This document shows positions 16,124 through 24,679 of a stretch of DNA of 64,000 nucleotides, one piece after another. Origin of the DNA: an uncultured bacterium (GTDB lineage Bacteria > Elusimicrobiota > Elusimicrobia > Elusimicrobiales > Elusimicrobiaceae); assembly GCA_949298795.1 (NCBI GenBank), contig CASFXV010000001.1, forward strand, positions 1 through 64,000, given 5' to 3'. How positions within the stretch are numbered: the first letter of the stretch is position 1; every line of letters starts with the position of its first letter. The notes under the pieces were generated by a model. That model was given only the letters and a program-made list of their open reading frames with translations, had not been told where the DNA came from and searched no databases. The position numbers and the translations under genes were made by a program.

Positions 16124-18151
16124 TTAATTGGTAAACCGGTAGGAAATTTCCCGCCCTTCCCAAATAATGCGTACTTTGACGGGGTGGTTCAATTCATGCT
16201 CTTTTACCGCGCCCCACGCCATCACAATACGTTCCATTTGCGTTTGCGCGCCGTGCAGGCCGGAAACGCCCATAATAATTTCTTTCGCGTCTGCCACCGC
16301 CGCCACTTGGGCAATGGCGTAAAAAGCGTCGTTGGATTGCACCATCACCGGGGTAATGGGCAGGCCGTATTTTTCCGCCAGGAAAATAACTTGCGTAAAC
16401 AGTTCATGCTCGTCCACCGCGGCGGAGCGCATATCCTGCCGGTAAAGCAAATTTTCCACCGGTTTGGAATACAGCACAATAACGTCGGTATCGTCCGGGT
16501 TGACGGTACGCAGGGTCTCTTCCAAGTGATAAAGATGTTCGGGCGTTTTTACCGCCACCAATACGCGGTTAGGCTGGGATAAATCTTCCAGCGCGTCTTT
16601 TAAATCCAAAGACGTTTCCGCATTCACCCGTTCCCGGTAGCCTTCCTCAAACATGGTGTTGGCTTTTTTGGCGTTTAGCCGTTCCGAAAGCGTAAACACC
16701 GCATATAAAAAGATAGTAAAAGAAATACCCGCCACCGTGGCGATGGATTTGGTAAACAGGTTTACCACCGCAACAGAAAGCAAAAATAAACTCAATAATC
16801 CCAAACCCACGGGAATATAAAAATTTTCATAACGCACGTTTAACGGGAATAAAAAATCCCGCTTTTCCCCGCGGCGTTTAAAACGAAGCGCCATAATGGC
16901 GGCCGCCTCCAACACAAAACACCACATCACGCCAAACGCATATGCTTCACCCAGCAAATATACGTTTCCGCCGGAAAGCAAAATAATCACCGCCTGCAGC
17001 GCGGCAATCAGGTGTATCACATGATAAGTAGTTCCGTACTTGCGGTGTATTTTGCGGAACCAATCCGTCAAAATGCCGTCTTCGGCAATGCGGTTCATCA
17101 GCGCGTTGGAGCCGATAAGCGAAGTATTCACCGCCCCGCTCAACATCACCACACCGGCCACCACCACCAGGGTTTGCATGAGCAGCTTTAATAAGTTGGG
17201 CCCCGCCATGGACATAGCCAACCCGGAAAGCAAATTGTCCCCGTATTTGCTGGCAATTAAATCCGGCGGGATAATAACGGCAGATAAAAAGGTAAGCCCG
17301 CCTGTAAAAAGCAAAGCGAAAATAAAAATAAGCAGGGCGGCTTTCTTTAAATTTTGCGCTTTGGGATATTCAATTTCCCGGTACACCTGGGAAAGCGTTT
17401 CAATGCCGGACAGCGCCAAAATACTGTGCCCAAAAGCCATTATCATGCCCAATAGCCCCACGGCTTTCATCCAGTCTATTTTGCCGGCCCAGCCCAAAGC
17501 GTCCGGCGCAAAATTCAGCTGAGTGGGCGGTACATGCGCCCCCTGCAAAGCAATAGTGATAAAAGACCATATGGCCAGCAAAAAACAAACCGCTAAAGAA
17601 AACGCGATAATTTTGGCACTCTTAGAGCTGGACTCTTCTATCCCCTTTACGTTCTGACGCCAAAAATATCCGGTAACCAATAAACCAAAAACAACGGCAA
17701 CCCCTCTTTCCGGCAAATGAAAAGACGCGCCAAACTGCGTCAAAAAAGAATTAAACAGCCCCCCCAAGTAATGCCCGGCGGTTACGGCGCTGATAGGCCC
17801 GGTGAGAAGGAAATCAAACACCAGGGCGGAGGCGGCCAGTTTGGCCATGCGGTCCCCCAGCCCTTCCCGCACAATTTTATAAGCGCCCCCGCGCACAAAC
17901 AGGGAGCAGGCCTCCAGCTCCAACATAAGCAAAAGCCCCGCAAAAAGCATCACCGCCAAAATGTACCACGGGAAGGCCGGCCCAAACGCGCGCATGGCGA
18001 GGCCTCCCGCATAAAACGCGCTGGAGCCAAAATCACACAATACAATAGCGGCTGCTTTCCAAAAAGGAATAAAGGTTAACATGGCTGTAGTAATTACAAC
18101 CACTTTTTTAACACGCAAAGGACTTTGCGCAGAAGGTGTAGAAGAAGACAT
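16124..18151 (-). CDS. APC family amino acid permease with USP-like C-terminal domain
   Basis: This is a 675-aa protein. Residues 15-480 contain about 12 to 14 transmembrane helices of the APC type (FGSSAFYAGGLA near helix 1, SGIETLSQVYREIEYPKAQ). The last 170 residues are soluble and read like a universal stress protein domain (RVLVAVKTPEHLYHLEETL, DVIVLYSKPVENLLY, EIIMGVSGLHGAQTQMERI). It should move amino acids or amines, with a cytoplasmic regulatory domain. It starts 3 bp after the EIIA gene stop, so the two are one operon. Confidence 0.82.
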   Translation of the reverse strand: MSSSTPSAQSPLRVKKVVVITTAMLTFIPFWKAAAIVLCDFGSSAFYAGGLAMRAFGPAFPWYILAVMLFAGLLLMLELEACSLFVRGGAYKIVREGLGDRMAKLAASALVFDFLLTGPISAVTAGHYLGGLFNSFLTQFGASFHLPERGVAVVFGLLVTGYFWRQNVKGIEESSSKSAKIIAFSLAVCFLLAIWSFITIALQGAHVPPTQLNFAPDALGWAGKIDWMKAVGLLGMIMAFGHSILALSGIETLSQVYREIEYPKAQNLKKAALLIFIFALLFTGGLTFLSAVIIPPDLIASKYGDNLLSGLAMSMAGPNLLKLLMQTLVVVAGVVMLSGAVNTSLIGSNALMNRIAEDGILTDWFRKIHRKYGTTYHVIHLIAALQAVIILLSGGNVYLLGEAYAFGVMWCFVLEAAAIMALRFKRRGEKRDFLFPLNVRYENFYIPVGLGLLSLFLLSVAVVNLFTKSIATVAGISFTIFLYAVFTLSERLNAKKANTMFEEGYRERVNAETSLDLKDALEDLSQPNRVLVAVKTPEHLYHLEETLRTVNPDDTDVIVLYSKPVENLLYRQDMRSAAVDEHELFTQVIFLAEKYGLPITPVMVQSNDAFYAIAQVAAVADAKEIIMGVSGLHGAQTQMERIVMAWGAVKEHELNHPVKVRIIWEGREISYRFTN

Positions 18152-18154
18152 GGC

Positions 18155-18634
18155 TTAACGATGCCCTTTTAAACGGGCTAAAATTTCTTCCGGGCTGCCT
18201 AAAGCAGCCAATTCGTCTATAAACTCCGGCTTAAAGGTTTCCGCCAGGGAAGACAATATCTGCAAATGGCGCTGAAAAAACACCGGTTTAGCCGGAGACA
18301 AAAACAAAAACATGGCTTTGATAGACAAATTAGGATTTACCGGGTCTTGCGCCGCATTGGGCAAAACGGCCAAGGCGGCCTTAAAATCGGTAATTTCTTC
18401 CAGGCGTGCGTGCGGAATGGAAAGCCCGGTATCCAAAGTGGTACTGATGCCTTCCTCGCGCTTTAACACTTGGGCCAAAATGTCGGCCCCGTCCAGCTTG
18501 GGGTCCTGTTTGCAAACGGCGCTTACTAATTTTTTAATAAGCTCCGTTTTGGTACTATTTCCCCTTTCCACTATAATTTCCGCGGGGGAAAGCAAACGGC
18601 CTAAATTAAATTTATATGGTTCTTTTACTGACAT
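18155..18634 (-). CDS. PTS EIIA domain protein (fructose/nitrogen type)
   Basis: The 159-aa protein matches the PtsN/FruA EIIA fold. The region STTLDTGLSIPHARLEEI carries the phospho-acceptor His of the PHAR motif (about residue 85). LLSPAEIIVERGNSTKTELIKKLV at the start and VFFQRHLQILSSLAETF in the second half fit the family. There is no EIIB or EIIC nearby, so a regulatory role on the downstream permease is more likely than sugar uptake (inference). Confidence 0.82.
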   Translation of the reverse strand: MSVKEPYKFNLGRLLSPAEIIVERGNSTKTELIKKLVSAVCKQDPKLDGADILAQVLKREEGISTTLDTGLSIPHARLEEITDFKAALAVLPNAAQDPVNPNLSIKAMFLFLSPAKPVFFQRHLQILSSLAETFKPEFIDELAALGSPEEILARLKGHR

Positions 18635-18741
18635 ATCTATAGCATTTTTATGTTAACAAATATCTATTCCCCTTGGCAAGACGCGCCAAAAACAAAAAAG
18701 CGTTTCCTTACTGCCCGCAAAAGATATAAAATAGAATTAAG

Positions 18742-20241
18742 ATGTTAGAAAGCCTATATAACACCCTTTCTGCCGGAAGAACGCCAGGCAAGCAAGATTT
18801 TAACGCCTCCAAAATGTTTTCTTTGTTGGAAGACCCCTTTGGCATTTGGTGTTTCTTCCATGCCCCTAAAGAAGAAGCCGTAAACGAAATTAACCGTTAC
18901 GAAAATTTAAAAGTGCGTACGGACAGAAACGCCCGCGACGAATGGATTAAAGAAGAATTTCCGCAAGTGGTTTTTGTTGCCGGGGAAACCGAGTCCGAAC
19001 GTTTTAAAAATACCTTAAAAGCCATGTTGGAAGGCCAAAGCGCCATTGCCAACGCCGTGCTGTGGAACCTGCCGGAAAACGTATACGGAAGCATTAACCT
19101 GTTGGTAAAAAGCACAGACGCCAAAAGTAAACTGGGCGGCTGGTATTACCGCATTTTCCAGTTTAAGCGCGCGCATGACTTAAAGGAACATTACGCTTTG
19201 CAGGTAAGCCTGCTTAACCGCATTTTAGGCTGCGTGCAGGGCTTTACCCCTTACCAAACGCGCGTATTTTTGAAAGACAAAACCATAGACGTAGACTACC
19301 GGGACCATGAAGAACGCCTAAGCCGGGAACTGGCCTTCTGGCGTTTAATACGAGACGGCAAAGCCCGCCCGGAAGCCCATAAACCCCCCAAGGCCGCCAA
19401 TTCCCCTTGGCGGGTATACGCCAATAAAGTAGTGGCCCAAACCAAAGATTTACTGATGTTGCCGGCCTTAAGCGCACAAATGCGCCAGGCTTTAAAAATT
19501 AACGGTATTTTTACTACGGACGATTTAGCCAAGGCGGATTTAAAATTTTTAGAAACTTTTTTGGAAGAGCCTTATGCGCAAGACGCGTATTACAATTCCC
19601 TGGCTTACCTGCACAACAAACCGGTGCTGCGGGAAGCGGGGCACTTTCCCCCTCCCGCCAAAAAGCGCAATTTGTATTTTGATTTTGAGGCTACGGAAAC
19701 TTTCACCAAAAACAATGTTTCCTTTGTCTATTTAATAGGTATTTGGGATAAAGAAGAAAACAAATACGTCAGCTTTGTGGCCAAAACGCCGGAAGAAGAA
19801 ATACACATTTTTGAACAGTTTTACGATTATATTAAAGATTTTGACAACACCGTCCTGTACCACTGGACGGAATACGAAGTTAAAAAAATGCGTAGTTTAG
19901 CCGCCAAATACCCGCAGGACGCGGCCAAATTAAACGCCCTGTGCGATATTTGTTTTGATTTAAAAGTAGCCGTAAACAAGGCGTTCTATCTGCCGGCGCC
20001 CAGTTTTTCACTAAAGGCGGCGGCCCCGGCGTTTGGTTTTAAATGGCGCCAGGACGACTGCGGCGCCATGGACAGCATGGTCTATTTTACCAACTGGCTT
20101 AAAACCGGAAACGAGGACCTGCTTAAAAAAGTGCTTATGTATAACGAGGACGACTGCGTAGCCATGTTGTACTTGGAAGACAAATTAAAAAATGCGGAAG
20201 TATTGGACTTTAAACATGACGCTTCAAATGCAAACGCTTAA
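18742..20241 (+). CDS. TM0106-type RecB-like nuclease with RNase H-like C-terminal domain
   Basis: A 499-aa protein. The N-terminal 200 residues resemble a RecB-family nuclease (YGSINLLVKSTD, YALQVSLLNRILG). The C-terminal part has a DEDD-type exonuclease fold: YFDFEATET (about 313), VLYHWTEYEVKKM (about 371) and YNEDDCVAMLYLEDKL (about 469). Such proteins probably act on DNA or RNA ends but have no settled role. A TATAAA box ends 11 nt before ATG and there is no ribosome site. The next gene begins inside its 3' end. Confidence 0.75.
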   Translation: MLESLYNTLSAGRTPGKQDFNASKMFSLLEDPFGIWCFFHAPKEEAVNEINRYENLKVRTDRNARDEWIKEEFPQVVFVAGETESERFKNTLKAMLEGQSAIANAVLWNLPENVYGSINLLVKSTDAKSKLGGWYYRIFQFKRAHDLKEHYALQVSLLNRILGCVQGFTPYQTRVFLKDKTIDVDYRDHEERLSRELAFWRLIRDGKARPEAHKPPKAANSPWRVYANKVVAQTKDLLMLPALSAQMRQALKINGIFTTDDLAKADLKFLETFLEEPYAQDAYYNSLAYLHNKPVLREAGHFPPPAKKRNLYFDFEATETFTKNNVSFVYLIGIWDKEENKYVSFVAKTPEEEIHIFEQFYDYIKDFDNTVLYHWTEYEVKKMRSLAAKYPQDAAKLNALCDICFDLKVAVNKAFYLPAPSFSLKAAAPAFGFKWRQDDCGAMDSMVYFTNWLKTGNEDLLKKVLMYNEDDCVAMLYLEDKLKNAEVLDFKHDASNANA

Positions 20242-20992
20242 ACTGGCTTTAGAAACAGCCGGCCGCGCCGTGCGCCGCCGCTTTGGCAAAGTGGGCTACC
20301 GCTTAAAAGGGGAAGCCAATTTGGTAACAGAAGCGGACCTGGCCAGCCAAAAAGCGGCCATTCAAGTCATAAAAAAAGCGTTTCCCTCCCATGATTTTTT
20401 AGGGGAAGAAAACGCCCGCAAAAATACCGGCTCCCCCTACACCTGGGTGATTGACCCTATAGACGGCACCACCAACTTTGCCCATACTTTTCCCCAATGC
20501 AGCGTATCCATTGCGCTTTTTTATAAAAACCAAGTGATACTGGGCGGGGTGCTAAACCCCATTACCAATGAAATGTTTCTGGCTCAAAAAGGCAAAGGCG
20601 CCACGTTAAACGGTAAAAAAATACACGTGTCTAACGTAAAAAAAGTGCACGAGGCCCTGCTGGTGACCGGATTCCCCTACAACCGAAACGAAATCATGCC
20701 GGAACTTTTACACCGTTTTGAAAACTTCCTGCGCGCCGGGCATGACGTACGCCGCCTGGGCTCGGCCGCGTTGGATTTATGTTGGCTGGCCGCCGGCCGT
20801 TTGGACGGATACTGGGAACAAAACCTAAACCCCTGGGACGTTGCTGCCGGCACGCTGGTACTTACCGAAGCCGGCGGAAAAGTGACCGATTTTAGCGGAA
20901 AAAAATGGTCCAAAATGCAAAACTTTGGGCGGCAGGTGTTGGCCTCCAACGGCAAAATACATGCGGAAATGCTAACTGTCCTGTCCCGCTGA
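20216..20992 (+). CDS. Inositol monophosphatase family protein (SuhB-like)
   Basis: About 258 aa with the full metal-site set: GEENA, WVIDPIDGTTNFAH and WDVAAGTLVLTEAGG. It hydrolyses inositol-1-phosphate or a related sugar phosphate with magnesium. Several starts are possible (20192, 20216, 20228); I chose 20216 by length, and no strong ribosome site decides it. The start overlaps the upstream nuclease gene, so they are coupled. Confidence 0.88.
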   Translation: MTLQMQTLKLALETAGRAVRRRFGKVGYRLKGEANLVTEADLASQKAAIQVIKKAFPSHDFLGEENARKNTGSPYTWVIDPIDGTTNFAHTFPQCSVSIALFYKNQVILGGVLNPITNEMFLAQKGKGATLNGKKIHVSNVKKVHEALLVTGFPYNRNEIMPELLHRFENFLRAGHDVRRLGSAALDLCWLAAGRLDGYWEQNLNPWDVAAGTLVLTEAGGKVTDFSGKKWSKMQNFGRQVLASNGKIHAEMLTVLSR

Positions 20993-21050
20993 AAAGATAC
21001 TTTTCTATAAAAAGAAATGCTTTTAATATAAAGCTATTTTGCCCGATGTG

Positions 21051-21059
21051 TGCTATAAT
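21051..21059 (+). promoter_or_regulatory. Extended -10 promoter of the ACT gene
   Basis: TGCTATAAT ends about 45 nt before the start codon at 21104. A ribosome site AGGGG lies in the leader. Confidence 0.45.
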
Positions 21060-21103
21060 GAAAAGTGGAGCATGGGCCGTTCATTGCTCAAAAAGGGGTT
21101 TGC

Positions 21104-21514
21104 ATGTCTATCAGTGTTATCAAACAATACAGCGTGTTTTTAATTAACGAACCCGGCGCACTGAAAAACTTCGCCGAGCTTTTTGTGCGGGAAAATGTAA
21201 ACATTATTGCCATTTCCCAAGACGTCCGTTATGATGCGGCCGTGGTGCGTATTGCCGTAAAATACGACGAAGAAATCAGCCACGCGCTTACCAAAGCCGG
21301 CTTTACCAGCGTAAAGACGGACGCTATTTGCTTGGACGTGCAAGACCGCCCCGGCCTAGCCAGGGATATTGGCGCCGTGCTTTTTAAGCAAGGCATAAAC
21401 ATTACCACCATTTACGGCTCCGCCATGGAAGACGGCATGAGCCGCTGGATTATTGTGGTAAACGACATTACCAAAGCGCTCAACGCATTGGAAAGCAGCG
21501 GAGAATTTAATTAA
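21104..21514 (+). CDS. Tandem ACT-domain protein
   Basis: The protein (136 aa) starts at MSISVIKQYSVFL, behind AGGGGTTTGC. It consists of two ACT domains: residues 3-65 (YSVFLINEPGALKNFAELF) and 70-134 (LDVQDRPGLARDIGAVLFKQGINI). ACT pairs bind amino acids and regulate enzymes. Standalone proteins of this type are common in anaerobes, often near amino acid or phenylacetate genes, but nothing here points to a partner. It ends in its own terminator. Confidence 0.82.
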   Translation: MSISVIKQYSVFLINEPGALKNFAELFVRENVNIIAISQDVRYDAAVVRIAVKYDEEISHALTKAGFTSVKTDAICLDVQDRPGLARDIGAVLFKQGINITTIYGSAMEDGMSRWIIVVNDITKALNALESSGEFN

Positions 21515-21530
21515 TTCCCAATGATTATAA

Positions 21531-21573
21531 CAAACACGCTTCAGCCGTATGGCAGAAGCGTGTTTGTGTTTTA
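21531..21573 (+). terminator. Terminator after the ACT gene
   Basis: A 12-bp perfect stem CAAACACGCTTC/GAAGCGTGTTTG (21531-21542 with 21555-21566) is followed by TGTTTT. Confidence 0.8.
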
Positions 21574-21617
21574 AACGAAGATTTTCCAAATAATTAAACG
21601 TTTCGCATATAACAAAA

Positions 21618-21661
21618 ACCCATTAAAATACCGCCGGATATTTTCTTTCCGGCGGTATTTT
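21618..21661 (-). terminator. Terminator of the rlmN-queC operon
   Basis: A 14-bp stem AAAATACCGCCGGA (21625-21638) pairs with 21648-21661. On the minus strand it continues into TTTTAATG. Confidence 0.8.
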
Positions 21662-21674
21662 ATTTTTAAAAAAC

Positions 21675-22175
21675 TTAACGCATGATACGTTTTTGGTCTT
21701 TCATTTCTTTCTTCCAAGCTTTTTGGGCCAGTTTATATTTGCGCTCCGCCGCGCCGGAAAGCAAATCTTCCACCCGCTGGGCTTTTAAATCGTCCCACTG
21801 GGCTTCGCTTTCAGCTAATTTGCTTTCCCAATGGGCCAAGTTGGCTTTTTGCTGGGCAATGCGGGTCTTTATGCTGGAAAGGCCCAAATCCATACTTTCA
21901 GATACAATTTGATAAAGTTCTTCTTTAATGGCCGGTTTCTCTTCCGCGGAGGCTTTTCGGTAACGTTTTACCAATTTATTAATTTGTTTGCGGCGCTGTT
22001 TAAAAGCTTTTTTGGCTTCTTTTTCATTTTCAAAAACAGGCAACACTTTTTCTGTCCGCGCCTCTTGCTTTTGCTGCGCTTTAGGCTGGGGCGCCGCCTC
22101 CGTTTTTACTTCGTCCTGGGCCATACATACAATTCCCCACAACAACGGGAAAAACACCAATAAATACTTTTTCAT
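21675..22175 (-). CDS. Exported coiled-coil protein of unknown function
   Basis: The 166-aa protein has a signal peptide (MKKYLLVFFPLLWGIVCMAQ) and then a highly charged, helical body rich in Lys, Glu, Gln and Ala with no cysteines after the signal. Heptad-like runs (KAFKQRRKQINKLVKRYRKA, QKANLAHWESKLAESEAQW) suggest a coiled coil in the periplasm. I do not recognise a family. It is the last gene of the operon, 9 bp after the SMR transporter gene. Confidence 0.7.
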   Translation of the reverse strand: MKKYLLVFFPLLWGIVCMAQDEVKTEAAPQPKAQQKQEARTEKVLPVFENEKEAKKAFKQRRKQINKLVKRYRKASAEEKPAIKEELYQIVSESMDLGLSSIKTRIAQQKANLAHWESKLAESEAQWDDLKAQRVEDLLSGAAERKYKLAQKAWKKEMKDQKRIMR

Positions 22176-22184
22176 TTTTCCGCC

Positions 22185-22520
22185 TCAACTTCCCACCGTT
22201 TTAGAAAATAAATGAATCACCGCCACCCCGGCAATAATCAGCCCCATGCCCAGCATGGCGGGCGCGTCCGGCTTTTCATGAAAGACAATAAACGCCAAAA
22301 GAGCGGTAAGTATAATGCCTACCCCGGCCCAAATGGCGTACGCCACCCCTAAAGCCATTCCTTTTAACGTCATGCCCAACAAATAAAAAGAAGCTGCATA
22401 CCCGCACACCGTCAACACGGCGGGCCACAGGCGGGTAAAACCATGGGTGGCCTTTAACGCGTTGGTGCCAATAATCTCACACACAATGGCACCCATTAAA
22501 AAGGCATAATATTTCCACAT
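22185..22520 (-). CDS. SMR family small multidrug transporter (EmrE-like)
   Basis: About 111 aa with four transmembrane helices. It has the membrane Glu in helix 1 (AIVCEIIGTNALK), GFTRLWPA and the GVAYAIWAGVG motif of helix 3, all diagnostic of SMR proteins. It works as an antiparallel dimer exchanging cations for protons. I chose ATG 22520; a TTG at 22535 is in frame. The start lies just past the queC stop, so translation is coupled. The substrate could be quaternary amines or guanidinium; sequence does not decide. Confidence 0.85.
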   Translation of the reverse strand: MWKYYAFLMGAIVCEIIGTNALKATHGFTRLWPAVLTVCGYAASFYLLGMTLKGMALGVAYAIWAGVGIILTALLAFIVFHEKPDAPAMLGMGLIIAGVAVIHLFSKTVGS

Positions 22521-22524
22521 GCGG

Positions 22525-24243
22525 TTAATCTTCAACAGCCGGGTCTTTTATTCCGGCTTCGGCAAAGCCTTTGGCGCGTAATTTGCAGGAGTCGCAATGC
22601 CCGCACGGTTTTTGCCCGCCGGCGTAACAACTCCAAGTTAATTCAAACGGAACTTTCAGTTTGGCGCCCAAGCGCACAATATCCGTTTTAGACAGCCGCA
22701 TCAACGGGGCCAACACTTCCACCCCTTCACTGGTTCCCATTTTGGTACCGCGGTTAATGGCTTCCCCTGCCGCTTTGAAGAAAGCGGGCGTGCAATCCGG
22801 ATAACCGGAAAAATCCACCGCGTTCGGCCCGGCCACAATGGCGTTGGCACCCACCGAATCCATCAAAGAAGCCGCTATGGACAAAAACATCAAATTGCGC
22901 CCCGGCACGTACGTAGAAGGAATCTTGCCCCCTTCTATTTGTTCCAGCGTTAAATCCGGCAACGCTTGGTTTTTATCCACCAAAGAACTGCTTTTAAGCC
23001 AAGGGAAATGAAGCTCTATTTTATGTAATTTCACCCCTAGTTTCTTGGCGATAAACTCCGCGGAAACCACCTCCCGGTCATGACGCTGGCCGTAGGTAAT
23101 GGTAAGGGCTTCGCATTCATACCCCTGGTTAAGCGCCCAATACAAACAGGTGGTGGAGTCCAACCCGCCGGAAAAAAGCACAATGGCTTTTTTCTTTCCG
23201 CCGCGAGACGCTTCATGAACAGCGGGCATTTTTTCTTCCGTTTTCGCAGCGGGCTCCCCGCTTTGTAAAATAGAGTCTACCGGGTCCATTACGGGTTTTA
23301 TGGTGACGGTATGTTCCCCTTTTTTATTAAATGTTTTTAATAAATCTTCTTTTAATTCTTCTTCCTCTTTGCGCACCGTATTTAAAAACCCGCGGAACAA
23401 CCCCGATAATTTAAGGGAGGTGCTGGTTTTAGCTGGCGCGGACGAAGGCCGCTGAGGCTGCTGTTCAACAGTCCCCATAGAAGCCTCTTCCAAAGAAGGC
23501 ATGGTTACTTCCGGCTCTTGGGAAGATTGCATAGGGGCCTCCCCCGTCAAATGGCGGGGAGCCTGCTCCCCATACGGGAAACACACCGCAAAATCCTGCC
23601 CTTCCACAAACTGAAAGGTAGGAATAAGCGCAAGCCCATTCACCTGAAAAGCAATTTTGGCGTCTTCTTTAGCGGTTTTGGGCCCTTGTTTTAAAAACTC
23701 CATATACCGCAAGGTATTTTTGATGTCGGAAACGGTATTTTCCGCGTTGCCAAATCCCTGTAAAAAATCCTTTAGCGCGCTGACGCACATAAAGTCTTCC
23801 ACGTCTTCCGAATCCCCAAACAGCCCGCTGGGCACCAAAAGCACATCGCGGCTTAAACTTTTTAAATGCGTAGCCAATGTATAAAAGTTACAAAAACCGC
23901 CCATAAAAATACCGCAAGCCTGCTGGGCCGCAAATACGGCTTTGGTACCGGCCGTAGTGACCACTAAAGCCGGAGTTTTAGGGTCTGCTTTAGCGGCTAA
24001 CGCAGGAGAATTGTCTTTATGTTCAAAACCGGCCGGGAATTCCAACTCAGAATATACTTCAAACTGCGGGTGCTCCTCTCTAAATTTCATAGCGGTTTGC
24101 GTATCCTCAAAAACCAACACATCCCGCTTGCCCGCCTGCAACAGCTGGCAAACGGTGGTGGCGCTGCGAAGCACGTCCACCACTACGATGTAATCTTTCC
24201 ACAGTTTGCATTCTTCTTTGGTTTTAGCTATTAGTACGTTCAT
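22525..24243 (-). CDS. queC: Fusion of a ComB-like phosphatase domain and QueC
   Basis: The single 572-aa frame has three parts. Residues 1-225 match the ComB (2-phosphosulfolactate phosphatase) family: VVVDVLRSATTV, DNSPALAA, VVTTAGTKAV. Residues about 226-348 are a Pro/Ser/Lys-rich linker with no recognised fold. Residues 350-572 are QueC: PP-loop LFSGGLDSTTC, TYGQRHDRE, YVPGRNL, and the zinc site CYAGGQKPCGHCDSC. QueC makes preQ0 for queuosine. The ComB part is probably an Mg-dependent acid phosphatase; its substrate is unknown. The start overlaps the upstream lipoprotein gene by 20 bp. I know of no established ComB-QueC fusion. Confidence 0.85.
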   Translation of the reverse strand: MNVLIAKTKEECKLWKDYIVVVDVLRSATTVCQLLQAGKRDVLVFEDTQTAMKFREEHPQFEVYSELEFPAGFEHKDNSPALAAKADPKTPALVVTTAGTKAVFAAQQACGIFMGGFCNFYTLATHLKSLSRDVLLVPSGLFGDSEDVEDFMCVSALKDFLQGFGNAENTVSDIKNTLRYMEFLKQGPKTAKEDAKIAFQVNGLALIPTFQFVEGQDFAVCFPYGEQAPRHLTGEAPMQSSQEPEVTMPSLEEASMGTVEQQPQRPSSAPAKTSTSLKLSGLFRGFLNTVRKEEEELKEDLLKTFNKKGEHTVTIKPVMDPVDSILQSGEPAAKTEEKMPAVHEASRGGKKKAIVLFSGGLDSTTCLYWALNQGYECEALTITYGQRHDREVVSAEFIAKKLGVKLHKIELHFPWLKSSSLVDKNQALPDLTLEQIEGGKIPSTYVPGRNLMFLSIAASLMDSVGANAIVAGPNAVDFSGYPDCTPAFFKAAGEAINRGTKMGTSEGVEVLAPLMRLSKTDIVRLGAKLKVPFELTWSCYAGGQKPCGHCDSCKLRAKGFAEAGIKDPAVED

Positions 24244-24661
24244 TCAAAATCCCCAACACTTCAAAATCTTCAATGGCTTTTTTGTCTTCTTCGGACAAAT
24301 CATCCACATATTTTATGGCGTAAATAATTAACGTTACTTTGGGTACGGCGGCGCCGTCTTCGGCACTGTTATACTGGCCCAACAGCATGGCGTCCGCCCC
24401 TTTGGAAGCTACAAACTTACGCCCTCTTTCCACCCCGCGGCGCAGGGACTCCCGGTCCGGGTCTACATTTTTAATGCGAAGCAAGCCCAAATTCCCATAC
24501 GGGCGGGTAATATCATCCCGGCCGGTCACCAACTCCACTTTGCCCGATTTGTTAGGCGGAAAATCCGGCCCGATGGCAATCCAGTCCATATTTACATGGT
24601 CCAGCGTGGCACAGCCCGCTAATGCAAATAATACCGCAAATAATAAAATTAGTTTTTTCAT
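24224..24661 (-). CDS. Lipoprotein of unknown function
   Basis: A 145-aa protein with a lipobox signal (LLFAVLFALAGC, Cys near 17). The mature domain contains SLRRGVERGRKFVASKGADA and VTLIIYAIKYVDD, which look like an alpha/beta domain. I do not recognise a family. AGGGGAGGCGT precedes ATG. It lies between rlmN and the ComB-QueC fusion in one operon and overlaps the latter. Confidence 0.7.
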   Translation of the reverse strand: MKKLILLFAVLFALAGCATLDHVNMDWIAIGPDFPPNKSGKVELVTGRDDITRPYGNLGLLRIKNVDPDRESLRRGVERGRKFVASKGADAMLLGQYNSAEDGAAVPKVTLIIYAIKYVDDLSEEDKKAIEDFEVLGILNERTNS

Positions 24662-24679
24662 ACGCCTCCCCTAATATAT

